From the NCBI RefSeq assembly GCF_001279725.1, contig NZ_LGDE01000013.1, positions 77,585 through 141,584 of the forward strand: 64,000 nucleotides of DNA, read 5' to 3'. The translations under genes and the position numbers were made by a program. The stretch is from Streptomyces sp. WM4235 (lineage in GTDB: Bacteria; Actinomycetota; Actinomycetes; Streptomycetales; Streptomycetaceae). Shown piece after piece: positions 44,383 through 51,726 of this stretch. Below the pieces are notes generated by a model, which ran no database searches, was not told the origin of the DNA, and saw only the letters and a list, made by a program, of their open reading frames with translations. Each line of letters begins with the position of its first letter. The first letter of the stretch is position 1.

Positions 44383-44401
44383 GTCGAGCCGTCAGCTCGA
44401 C
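44383..44401. promoter_or_regulatory. inverted repeat between LuxR and DsbA-like genes
   Basis: GTCGAGC (44383-44389), 5-bp spacer, GCTCGAC (44395-44401), ending 25 bp before the DsbA-like start. It may be the binding site of the divergent LuxR regulator. Confidence 0.45.
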
Positions 44402-44426
44402 CACCCACCGTACGCGGAGGCCCCCG

Positions 44427-45029
44427 ATGAAGATCGAATTCACCCTCGACATCCCCTGCGTCTGGTCCTACTTCGCCTTCGCCCGCCTCACCCGCGAGGC
44501 CGCCCGGGTCCGTGCCGCCGGCGGCACGGTCGACCTGGTCTTCCGCCCCTACCAGTTGGCGCCCGAGGCCACCGTCGAGGGCGAACCGAAGACGGAGGTG
44601 CTGCGGCGGGCGTTCGGCGCCGACGTCGCCCCCGCGATGGCCCGGATCACGGCACTGGCCGCCGCCGAGGGCCTGGAGTTCCACCACGACGGAGCCGTCT
44701 TCTCCCACACCTTCGAGGCACACCGCCTGATCGCGGTCGCCGCCGCGCAGGGCCGGGCCGAGGCCGCCGTCGAGCGGCTCTTCCGCGCCCACCACACCGA
44801 CGGCCTGAACATCGCCGACCCCGCCGTCCTGCGCCGCCTCGCCGCCGACGCGGGCGTCACCTGGAGCGACGAGGGAGCCGACGCGGTCCGGGCGGCGCTG
44901 GCCGCGGTCCGCGCCGAGGCCCTGCCGGGCATCCCGTACCTGCGGTTCCCGGACGGGGTCACCCTCACGGGCAACCCGTCGCGGGAAGCCCTGGCGACCG
45001 CCCTCGCGCCGGCGGCCGCCGCCGCGTAG
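44427..45029 (+). CDS. DsbA family (FrnE-like) thioredoxin-fold protein with CxxS
   Basis: 200 aa. The thioredoxin fold with helical insertion matches the DsbA/FrnE/2-hydroxychromene-carboxylate isomerase group: N-terminal IEFTLDIPCVWSYFAFARL, then FRPYQLAPEA and the helical middle to about residue 140, ending IPYLRFPDGVTLTGN. The redox CxxC of FrnE is reduced to C11-V-W-S14 (CxxS), which suggests isomerase or glutathione-transferase-like chemistry rather than disulfide oxidation. ATG 44427 follows GCGGAGG. Confidence 0.87.
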   Translation: MKIEFTLDIPCVWSYFAFARLTREAARVRAAGGTVDLVFRPYQLAPEATVEGEPKTEVLRRAFGADVAPAMARITALAAAEGLEFHHDGAVFSHTFEAHRLIAVAAAQGRAEAAVERLFRAHHTDGLNIADPAVLRRLAADAGVTWSDEGADAVRAALAAVRAEALPGIPYLRFPDGVTLTGNPSREALATALAPAAAAA

Positions 45030-45181
45030 CGCCGTCCCCCACCCGCCGCGGGGCGGCAACCGCGCGGATACCCGCTCCCGGGCCCGGCGGCAACCGCACC
45101 GTGTCCCCGGGCGGGGATCGGGACGCGCAAATACGATGGGCGTACCGCTCGGTCGTCCCACGGAGAGAGGTCCAGACGCCC

Positions 45182-46012
45182 ATGGCCCCGCGTCGTGCCC
45201 CTCGGCAGGCGAGCGCCGACGACCTCCTGGCCACCCTGGGTCGACTCACGGCCCAGGCCCGGGAAGGCGCCGAGCTCCAGCGGGCCCGGGTACAGCTGGC
45301 CGAGGCGCTGCAACGCGAGATGCTGCCGCCCTCGCTGCCCGACGCCCCCGGACTGCGGACCGCCGCCCGGTACGCGCCCGCCCGGCAGGGCCTGGACATC
45401 GGCGGCGACTGGTACGACGGCTTCCCGCTGACCGACGGCTCGCTCGGCTTCTCCATCGGCGACGTACAGGGCCACGACGTGGAAGCGGCGGCCTTCATGG
45501 GGCAGATCCGCATCGCCCTGCGCGCCGTCGCCGCGGCCGCCGAGGACCCCGGCGACGTGCTCAGCCGGGCCAATGACCTGCTGATCTCGGTCAACCAGGA
45601 GCTCTTCGCCACCTGCACCTTCCTGCGCTTCGACCCGAGCACCTGGGAGATCGACGGCGCCCGCGCCGGGCACGTCCCGGCGGTCTGGGCCACGGTCGAC
45701 GGCGACTGCGGGACGGACGAGGACGAGGGCGGCCTCCCGCTGGGCGTCCTCGCCGGCTCCGCCTACCCCGTCACCCGACGGCGGCTGCGCCGGCCGGGCG
45801 CCTACGTACTGCTCACCGACGGGGTCGTCGAGGGGCCCTCGTTCCCCATCGAGACGGGCCTGGCGGAGGTGGTCCGGGTGGTCCGGGACGGGGCGGGCGC
45901 GGACCCCGAGGAGTTGGCCGCCGAGGTGATGAAAGTGGCCGACTCGACCGGCCACGCCGACGACGCGGCGGTCCTCGTCCTGCGCCACGACGCACCACCG
46001 GGGGCCGAGTAG
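45182..46012 (+). CDS. PP2C-type SpoIIE serine phosphatase
   Basis: 276 aa, a short N-terminal helical (coiled-coil-like) part (residues 1-50) then the PPM/SpoIIE phosphatase domain: LQREMLPPSLP, metal-binding GGDWYDGFPL and IGDVQGHDVEAA, C-terminal LLTDGVVEG and GHADDAAVLVLRHD. It should dephosphorylate an anti-anti-sigma factor. ATG 45182 follows GGAGAGAGG. The MASE1 sensor gene starts 49 bp after its stop on the same strand, which suggests the membrane sensor feeds this phosphatase. Confidence 0.9.
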   Translation: MAPRRAPRQASADDLLATLGRLTAQAREGAELQRARVQLAEALQREMLPPSLPDAPGLRTAARYAPARQGLDIGGDWYDGFPLTDGSLGFSIGDVQGHDVEAAAFMGQIRIALRAVAAAAEDPGDVLSRANDLLISVNQELFATCTFLRFDPSTWEIDGARAGHVPAVWATVDGDCGTDEDEGGLPLGVLAGSAYPVTRRRLRRPGAYVLLTDGVVEGPSFPIETGLAEVVRVVRDGAGADPEELAAEVMKVADSTGHADDAAVLVLRHDAPPGAE

Positions 46013-46061
46013 CGCGTGTCAGGCGCCGCCGGGAGCCGCCGGCCGTTGTCTCATACATGGG

Positions 46062-47006
46062 GTGCACACCGAGCGATGGCAACGCCGAGGCCTCCCGTAC
46101 CTGCTGCTGTCGATCCTCGCCGTCGCCCTCGCCTATTACCTGGGCGGACGCATCGGCCTGCTCCAGCGCGTGGTCCTCGCGGGCGCCCAGGTCACGCCCC
46201 TGTGGCTGCCCACCGGGATCGCGGTCGCGGCGCTGCTGTGGCTGGGGCCCCGGATCTGGCCGGGGATCGCGCTGGGCACGTTCTGCGTCATGCAGACCCT
46301 GGGCCCGTTCGAGCCGGTCGGCCTCGCCATCGTTGCGGGGAACACCCTCGCGCCGCTGTGCGCGTACGCGATGCTCCGCCGGGTCGGCTTCCGGACCGAG
46401 ATGGACCGGTTGCGGGACGGCCTGGCGCTGGTCTTCCTCGGCGGGCTGCTGCCGATGCTGATCAGTGCCACGATCGGCGCCGGAGTGCTGGCGCTGAGCG
46501 GCAGCCTGCCGGCGAGCGGGTTCTGGCCGGTCTGGTGGTCCTGGTGGGCCGGTGACGCGATGGGCGTGTTGGTCGTGACCCCGCTGCTGCTGGTCCTGCC
46601 CCGGTTCCGACTGACCTCGGACCTCTACCGGGTCGCCGAGGGGGCGGCACTGGCGGTCACGGCGGTGGCGGCCACCCTGCTGGTCACCCACAGCTCGCTC
46701 TCCCTGCTGTTCCTGGTGTTCCCGCTGCTGATCTGGGCCGCCGTCCGCTTCCAGCTGCCGGGAGCGGCGCCCTGCTCGCTGCTGATCTCCGTCGTGGCCA
46801 TCGCGGCGGCCACCGACCGGGCGGGCCCCTTCGAGGACCACAGCCTCTTCGAGATCATGGCCAACCTGATGGCCCTCAACGGCTCGGCCGCCCTGACGGC
46901 CCTCCTCCTGTCGGCCATGGTCACCGAGCAGCAGAACATCCGCCGCAAGATCGAGCAGGCCTGCGTGGAGCTGGCCGAACTGGTCGCCCGCCTGTCCCCG
47001 CCCTGA
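46062..47006 (+). CDS. MASE1 domain membrane sensor
   Basis: 314 aa with eight or so hydrophobic helices forming a MASE1 sensory membrane domain (LAYYLGGRIGLL at the N-terminus, LWLPTGIAVAALLWLG, WWSWWAGDAMGVLVVTPLLL). The C-terminus is only a short helix (VTEQQNIRRKIEQACVEL) with no GGDEF, kinase or phosphatase domain, so it needs a partner; the SpoIIE phosphatase just upstream is the obvious one. GTG 46062 is the frame start; ribosome site weak. Confidence 0.8.
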   Translation: MHTERWQRRGLPYLLLSILAVALAYYLGGRIGLLQRVVLAGAQVTPLWLPTGIAVAALLWLGPRIWPGIALGTFCVMQTLGPFEPVGLAIVAGNTLAPLCAYAMLRRVGFRTEMDRLRDGLALVFLGGLLPMLISATIGAGVLALSGSLPASGFWPVWWSWWAGDAMGVLVVTPLLLVLPRFRLTSDLYRVAEGAALAVTAVAATLLVTHSSLSLLFLVFPLLIWAAVRFQLPGAAPCSLLISVVAIAAATDRAGPFEDHSLFEIMANLMALNGSAALTALLLSAMVTEQQNIRRKIEQACVELAELVARLSPP

Positions 47007-47102
47007 TCCGGGCGGGTGCGCGCGGAGCCCCGGGGTGTGCCCGTACCCGACAGATGTTCTATGTTGCACAGGCAGAACAGCGGGGGAGGCGACGGGCGAC
47101 AC

Positions 47103-47603
47103 ATGGCACGGGACTACGACAGCCAGCTGCTGGAATCGGTGGCGGTGCGCCGGCGCAGGATGCGCGACGCGCTGCTGTTCGGGGCGGGGCGGACGAGACG
47201 CACCGCGGACGAACGGCTCGGCAAGGTGTTCGCGGGGATGGCCATCGCGGCCGTCCTGTGCGCGGGATGCGTCGGATGGTCCTTCATCCAGTCCACGCTG
47301 GCGAAGCAGAAGGCCGAACAGGAACAGCAGAGGCAGCGACAACAGGGCCTCGTGCAGCCGTACGCGCAGCCGTCGGCGACCCCGGCCCCCTCGCGGCCCT
47401 CGGCCCCGTCGAAGACGGTCTCCAAGGCGGCGTCCGGGCACGCCACCGGGCATGCCACCGCGCCCGCGTCCGGGCCGCGGTCCCCGAAGCCCTCGAAGTC
47501 CGGGACCCCGGCCGGGTCGGCGACCCCGTCGAAGTCCCCCCGCCCGTCCAAGACCCGCACATCGCCGTCGGCGACGAAGTCGCCCGAGCCGACCCGTTCG
47601 TGA
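47103..47603 (+). CDS. T7SS-linked small membrane protein (paralogue of 58422-58781)
   Basis: 166 aa. Residues 1-60 are nearly identical to those of the protein encoded at 58422-58781: DYDSQLLESV, RRRRMRDALLFGAG, RTADERLGK, then a membrane helix (about 44-63, VLCAGCVGWSFIQ). The C-terminal tail (65-166) is Pro/Ser/Lys/Thr-rich and probably extracytoplasmic. ATG 47103 with GGGGGAGGCGACG upstream. It leads an apparent operon with two Imm49 proteins (13 bp to the next start). The second copy sits next to eccD, which ties this conserved N-terminal module to type VII secretion. Confidence 0.82.
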   Translation: MARDYDSQLLESVAVRRRRMRDALLFGAGRTRRTADERLGKVFAGMAIAAVLCAGCVGWSFIQSTLAKQKAEQEQQRQRQQGLVQPYAQPSATPAPSRPSAPSKTVSKAASGHATGHATAPASGPRSPKPSKSGTPAGSATPSKSPRPSKTRTSPSATKSPEPTRS

Positions 47604-47616
47604 GGGGGACCCTTCG

Positions 47617-48474
47617 GTGACGGTGGTTGTCGGCAGTCATGTCACGGCGGGGGTCGCGGAGGAGGAGTGGGTCGCATCGCTCGGTGAGTACCTCACGGAG
47701 GACATCGACGAACTGGAGCGGTACCCGCACTCGCTCGGGCGCGTCTTCGACAGTGCGCTGAGGCTTCTCGCGGCCCGCTGCACCGTCGATCCGCGTGCGG
47801 CGAGGGTGGAGACCTGGGAGGCGGCTGTGAACGCCCTTCAGTCGGGGTCGGCCGTGTTCGCGACCGCGACCGCGTCCACGGGTGAAGGGTCCGTACCGTG
47901 CCTGATCAACCGTCAGGTACGTACGCTGCCGGCCGGGAGCGACGAGGCCGCCTCGAATCTGGGGACGTGGCTCGACACGTTCTGGCTCGCGGTGGTGTGC
48001 CGGGATCAGGCGCGGATCGCCGAGCTGTGTCGATTCCCGCTCGACCGGCTGATCGCCGTCGGGTTCGAGGAGTACCTCTCGCACTGGGTCGACGCACTGC
48101 GGACGTTCGGGCTCCGGGGGCCCGGCCTGGTGGAGCGGTTGACCCGCGCGATGGAGACGTCCTCGCCCGATGTCGCGGTGCGGGTGCCGCGGGATCTGCT
48201 GGAGGGGGTGCTGGCTCCGCCGATCCACCTGTTCGGCCTGTTCGTCACAGGGGACGTCAACGGTTTCAACGAGGCGCTGGTGCGGGCGCTGGAGCTGCAC
48301 AGGGCGTACTGGACCGCCGAGGGGCGATCCGAGAAGCCGGGTGGTCATCTCGCCCTGGGCCCGTTGGCCCTGGCGTGCCTCGCCCTCGACGCGGGGATGC
48401 CGGTCCGGGTGGAGTCGGGCTACCTGCCCCACCACCTGCTGCACCGCTCCTGGCTCGGCGAATTCCCCACGTGA
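47617..48474 (+). CDS. Imm49 family immunity protein, copy 1
   Basis: 285 aa, all-helical, matching the Imm49 family of polymorphic-toxin immunity proteins. It shares with its neighbour the sequence frame VETWEAAVNALQSGSAVF, WLDTFWLAVVCRDQARIAELC, PPIHLFGLFVTGDVNGFNEAL and a C-terminal YLPHHLLHRSWLGEFPT. GTG 47617 follows GAGGGGGA. It lies between the small membrane protein and copy 2 on one strand. No cognate toxin is adjacent on this arm. Confidence 0.8.
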   Translation: MTVVVGSHVTAGVAEEEWVASLGEYLTEDIDELERYPHSLGRVFDSALRLLAARCTVDPRAARVETWEAAVNALQSGSAVFATATASTGEGSVPCLINRQVRTLPAGSDEAASNLGTWLDTFWLAVVCRDQARIAELCRFPLDRLIAVGFEEYLSHWVDALRTFGLRGPGLVERLTRAMETSSPDVAVRVPRDLLEGVLAPPIHLFGLFVTGDVNGFNEALVRALELHRAYWTAEGRSEKPGGHLALGPLALACLALDAGMPVRVESGYLPHHLLHRSWLGEFPT

Positions 48475-48494
48475 GGCGACACCAGGGAGAACGA

Positions 48495-49355
48495 GTGACC
48501 ACCACGGTCGAGCGCCACGGCACCCCGGAACCCCGTGACGGGGAGTACGCGGAGCGGCTGATGGCCTCCGCGATCAAGCAGATCGAAGCCCTGGACCGTT
48601 CCACTCGGATGCTCGACGCGCTGTGGGATTCCGTTCGACTCGCCGTGTGGGCCCGCTCGGCCGTGGATCCGACCGGCGGGTCCATCGACACCTGGGAAGC
48701 GGTGGTCAACGCGGCGCAGGTGGGCTCCGCGGTCTTCCGGCTCACCGGCGCCGGTGAGGGGACCGTCGATTGCCGAATACACCATGAGGTACGGCGACTT
48801 CCGGCCATGGGCCCCAAGAAGTTCGCGAGTGCGCCGAACTGGCTGGACGCCTTCTACTACGCGGTCATCTGCCGTGACCGGGAACGCATCACCGAGTTGT
48901 GCGCGATCCCGATGGACAGGCTCCGCGCGGCCGGGGCCATGCACGACGAGTACCTGTACCACTGGGTCGGGGCGCTCCAGGCGTACTGGACGAACCGGCA
49001 GGCCGACATGGTGGAGGAACTGACCCTGGCATTCCGACAGTCCCACCCCGACGCGGTACGGATCGCGCCCCGGGAGTGGCTCCAGCAGCTCTCCTATCCG
49101 CCGATCAACCTCTTCTACCGGTTCGTCAAGCGCGACCACGACGGTTTCAACGCCGCGCTGGTCCACGCGCTCGAACAGCACAGGAAGTACTGGGACCAGG
49201 AGGAGCGCGACTTCCACGTCACCGGCCTGTGGGCGATCGGCCCGCTGGCCATGGCCTGCCTCGCCTTCGACGGCGGCTTCCCCATCGACGTGGTCTCGGA
49301 CTACCTGCCGGTCCAGCTCCTGAACCGCAGTCGGGTCGGCGAGTTCGACACGTAG
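48495..49355 (+). CDS. Imm49 family immunity protein, copy 2
   Basis: 286 aa paralogue of the preceding gene, starting 20 bp after its stop: IDTWEAVVNAAQVGSAVFR, WLDAFYYAVICRDRERITELC, PPINLFYRFVKRDHDGFNAAL, closing YLPVQLLNRSRVGEFDT. GTG 48495 is set by AGGGAGAACGA. Sequence divergence between copies is moderate, so they may bind different toxins. Followed by a 14-bp tandem repeat. Confidence 0.82.
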   Translation: MTTTVERHGTPEPRDGEYAERLMASAIKQIEALDRSTRMLDALWDSVRLAVWARSAVDPTGGSIDTWEAVVNAAQVGSAVFRLTGAGEGTVDCRIHHEVRRLPAMGPKKFASAPNWLDAFYYAVICRDRERITELCAIPMDRLRAAGAMHDEYLYHWVGALQAYWTNRQADMVEELTLAFRQSHPDAVRIAPREWLQQLSYPPINLFYRFVKRDHDGFNAALVHALEQHRKYWDQEERDFHVTGLWAIGPLAMACLAFDGGFPIDVVSDYLPVQLLNRSRVGEFDT

Positions 49356-49374
49356 GCGCGCTCCGGTCGTCGCC

Positions 49375-49470
49375 GACACGGCCGATCCGACACGGCCGTC
49401 CGACACGGCCGATCCGACACGGCCGATCCGACACGGCCGATCCGACACGGCCGACCGATACGGCCGATCC
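49375..49470. repeat. seven-copy 14-bp tandem repeat
   Basis: Seven units of GACACGGCCGATCC (five of 14 bp, two of 13 bp, with T/A variants) fill the gap between the convergent Imm49 and TetR genes. Confidence 0.92.
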
Positions 49471-49476
49471 GCCCGG

Positions 49477-50106
49477 TCATCCGCCCGTCGGGTTCCCGTC
49501 CGCGGGCTTCGTGAAGATCCGGTCCAGGTGGTGGCGCAGCACCCCGATGGCCGACTCGGGTGACCGCTGTCCCACGAGGATGCTCGTCCCCATGGTCGCC
49601 GTCATGGCGAGCAGGCTGATCGCCTCGGTGCGCGCGTCCACGTCGGGGTCGGCCAGGCCGGCTTCCCGGGCCTGTTCGAGCAGCCCGGTCACGGCGTTCT
49701 CGGCGGCGTCGGGGTTGTCGATGAACGGCTGGGCGGCCAGCGCCTCGTCGGTCACGGACAGGATCGCGTAGGAGCTGTAGAGGAGGTGGAAGGTGCGGCT
49801 CTCCTCGTCGGTGGGCAGCGATGCCAGGAGCAGTGCCTCGACGGTCGCGCGCGGCCCGGGGGTCGGGCCCGCGGCGGCGAGTCGGGCGGCGACGCGCGCC
49901 GTGAAGCGTTCGGTCAGGTGCTGGAGGCCGTAGAGGAGCAGCTTCTCCTTGGTCTCGAAGTAGTACTGGACCAGGCGCAGGGACACGCCGGCCTCGGCTG
50001 CGACGTCGCGCATCCCGACCGCGTGCAGTCCGCGCCGTCCGGCGACCCGGACGAGTGCCTCGGCGATCTGCGCCCGCCGTTCCTCGTGGTCCACGCGCTT
50101 CGGCAT
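49477..50106 (-). CDS. TetR family transcriptional regulator
   Basis: 209 aa. The N-terminal HTH (residues 10-57) reads RRAQIAEALVRVAGRRGLHA, VGMRDVAAEAGVSLRLVQYYF. The C-terminal ligand domain is variable; effector unknown. ATG 50106 with CGGAGACACC upstream. The stop lies six bases from the tandem repeat. The palindromes at 50187-50223 upstream are probably its own operator. It is transcribed in the same direction as the DUF6177-EccC operon upstream and may be cotranscribed or control it. Confidence 0.88.
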   Translation of the reverse strand: MPKRVDHEERRAQIAEALVRVAGRRGLHAVGMRDVAAEAGVSLRLVQYYFETKEKLLLYGLQHLTERFTARVAARLAAAGPTPGPRATVEALLLASLPTDEESRTFHLLYSSYAILSVTDEALAAQPFIDNPDAAENAVTGLLEQAREAGLADPDVDARTEAISLLAMTATMGTSILVGQRSPESAIGVLRHHLDRIFTKPADGNPTGG

Positions 50107-50186
50107 GTCGTGGTGTCTCCGCCCGGTCGGTGAGGGGCCCGGTCGGCGATGAGGCCCCGGTCGGTGAGGGGCCCGCCCCGATTTCA

Positions 50187-50223
50187 TGGTACCGGCGTAC
50201 CAACATCATGGTGGCCGGTACCA
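50187..50223. promoter_or_regulatory. TetR-type operator
   Basis: TGGTAC-N4-GTACCA (50187-50202) and a second element ending CCGGTACCA (50215-50223); the outer arms TGGTACCGG and CCGGTACCA also pair. It lies 80-117 bp upstream of the tetR start, between it and the DUF6177 stop. Confidence 0.6.
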
Positions 50224-50282
50224 CGAAGAGCGGATCCGCCCGGAAGGAACCGGGCGGGCCCGCGCGCGGGTGCCCGCGGCCC

Positions 50283-51710
50283 TCAGGCGGGCGGCGCCCC
50301 GCGCAGGTGGCGCACGAGCTGCTCCAGGGCGGTCCAGCTCTCGGCGCTCTCGCCGTCGCCCAGCGGGTAGTAGTAGCCCGGCCGGGCGTTCGAGCCGAGC
50401 TGTACCGGACGTTCCCTCAGCGGCGTCCTGCTCGCGACGTCACGCCCCGCCTCCCGTACCTCCGCGGGGCCCAGCACGAAGGCGTACGGCAGCGGCGGGC
50501 GCTCGAAGCGGGGCGGGGCACTCAGGTCCCGCCGCGCCGCCCGGAGTTGGCACATCATGGTCTTCAACCCGTGCCGGGTCACCAGCTCGCCGGCCAGCCC
50601 CGGCAGGGCCTCCAGCGGCGGCTTCTCCTCCGAGCCGAAGCCCACGGTGAGGGTGACGTCCTCCTCGACCCCCTCCGGGGTGCGGATCACGCGCAGGGTG
50701 GCGACGGCGGGCCGGTCCGGGGTGCCGACGACCACCGTCCAGGTGGGGCGGGGGGCGCGCGCGTACGCCAGGTCGGTCAGTTGGCGCCGCGACCAGGCCA
50801 GACCGGCCGGCTCCGAGGTTCCCCAACCGGCCGGCGGACCGCCGGTCAGCGCCTGCCAGGCGGCTTCCAGCGCGCCGCCGAGAACGAGGTCCGCCTCCGG
50901 CTGGTGCAGGGTGCGGAAGGAGAGGACGAGCTGACGCTCCCCGGTGGGCCCCGCCTCCGCGAAGGTGTCCGCCACCGCGGTCTCACCGTTCTCGTCCCGG
51001 TCCGGGGAGAAGGCGCCGTCCTGCCAGTGCAGTACCGCGCCGGTCAGCCCGTCGTAGTAGCCGCAGCGCTCGTCCTGCACCACCCAGCGCGAGGGCGTGG
51101 ACTGCAGCAGCAGGCGGGTGGGCAGGGAGAGGCGGCAGTGCGGCGGGGTGACGATCTGCAGGGACCGGTCGCTCTCCACGGTGGCCCGCAGCGCCTCGGA
51201 GAGCCAGCTCGTCATGGGGACGACCGGGCGGTCCTGGAGGACGACGGCGGCCTCGTCGGTGAGCATGTCGACGGCCGGCTGGGCGGCGGCCGGGAGCGGT
51301 ACGGCCGTCACGCCCGAGACGTCGACCGGGCTGGCGGCGCCGACGGTGCCGGGGGCGTCCGGCGGCCATACCCGGCCGCCCAGGAGCATGGTCAGACGGG
51401 CCGCGAAGGCACCCGCGAGCTGCTCGGCCTGCGGCACGCCCGTGGTGGCGCGCGCCTCGATCCACCACGCCGGGCCGTCGCCGGCCGGCTCGGCGTCGGG
51501 CCCCAGCAGCCGGGCCGCCTCGCCCGGCACCTGGAGCAGCAGCGGCGCCTCGATCGAGACGAGCGGCCGTCCCTCGGCGTCGCACAACTGGACCACGGCG
51601 CCCTCGCCGGCGGTCTCGACCCGCAGGTCCGGGCCGCCCGCGAGGAGGCCCGCAAGGACGGCCAGCGCGTCCGGCATGCGCTCGGTGAGCGCGATCACGT
51701 CTTTGGTCAT
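50283..51710 (-). CDS. DUF6177 family protein, T7SS-associated
   Basis: 475 aa of the DUF6177 type seen beside Streptomyces T7SS ATPase genes. No membrane segment or signal peptide is visible. Two roughly similar alpha/beta halves are apparent (about residues 1-130 and 150-470), with RPVVPMTSWLSEALRATV and PTWTVVVGTPDRPAVATLRV as typical strands. Function not established. ATG 51710 with GGGGGAACACC upstream, 16 bp after the EccC stop, so it is the last gene of the eccD-ATPase-eccC operon. Confidence 0.75.
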   Translation of the reverse strand: MTKDVIALTERMPDALAVLAGLLAGGPDLRVETAGEGAVVQLCDAEGRPLVSIEAPLLLQVPGEAARLLGPDAEPAGDGPAWWIEARATTGVPQAEQLAGAFAARLTMLLGGRVWPPDAPGTVGAASPVDVSGVTAVPLPAAAQPAVDMLTDEAAVVLQDRPVVPMTSWLSEALRATVESDRSLQIVTPPHCRLSLPTRLLLQSTPSRWVVQDERCGYYDGLTGAVLHWQDGAFSPDRDENGETAVADTFAEAGPTGERQLVLSFRTLHQPEADLVLGGALEAAWQALTGGPPAGWGTSEPAGLAWSRRQLTDLAYARAPRPTWTVVVGTPDRPAVATLRVIRTPEGVEEDVTLTVGFGSEEKPPLEALPGLAGELVTRHGLKTMMCQLRAARRDLSAPPRFERPPLPYAFVLGPAEVREAGRDVASRTPLRERPVQLGSNARPGYYYPLGDGESAESWTALEQLVRHLRGAPPA

Positions 51711-51726
51711 GCGGTGTTCCCCCTGG

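Noticed and set aside
40622..46012. 1796-codon open frame spanning several genes on the + strand
   Set aside because: It only joins shadow sequence to the SpoIIE phosphatase at its end; the real start is ATG 45182 with its own ribosome site.
49375..49470. Possible CRISPR-like array
   Set aside because: Units are directly adjacent without spacers and only 14 bp, so it is a simple tandem repeat.
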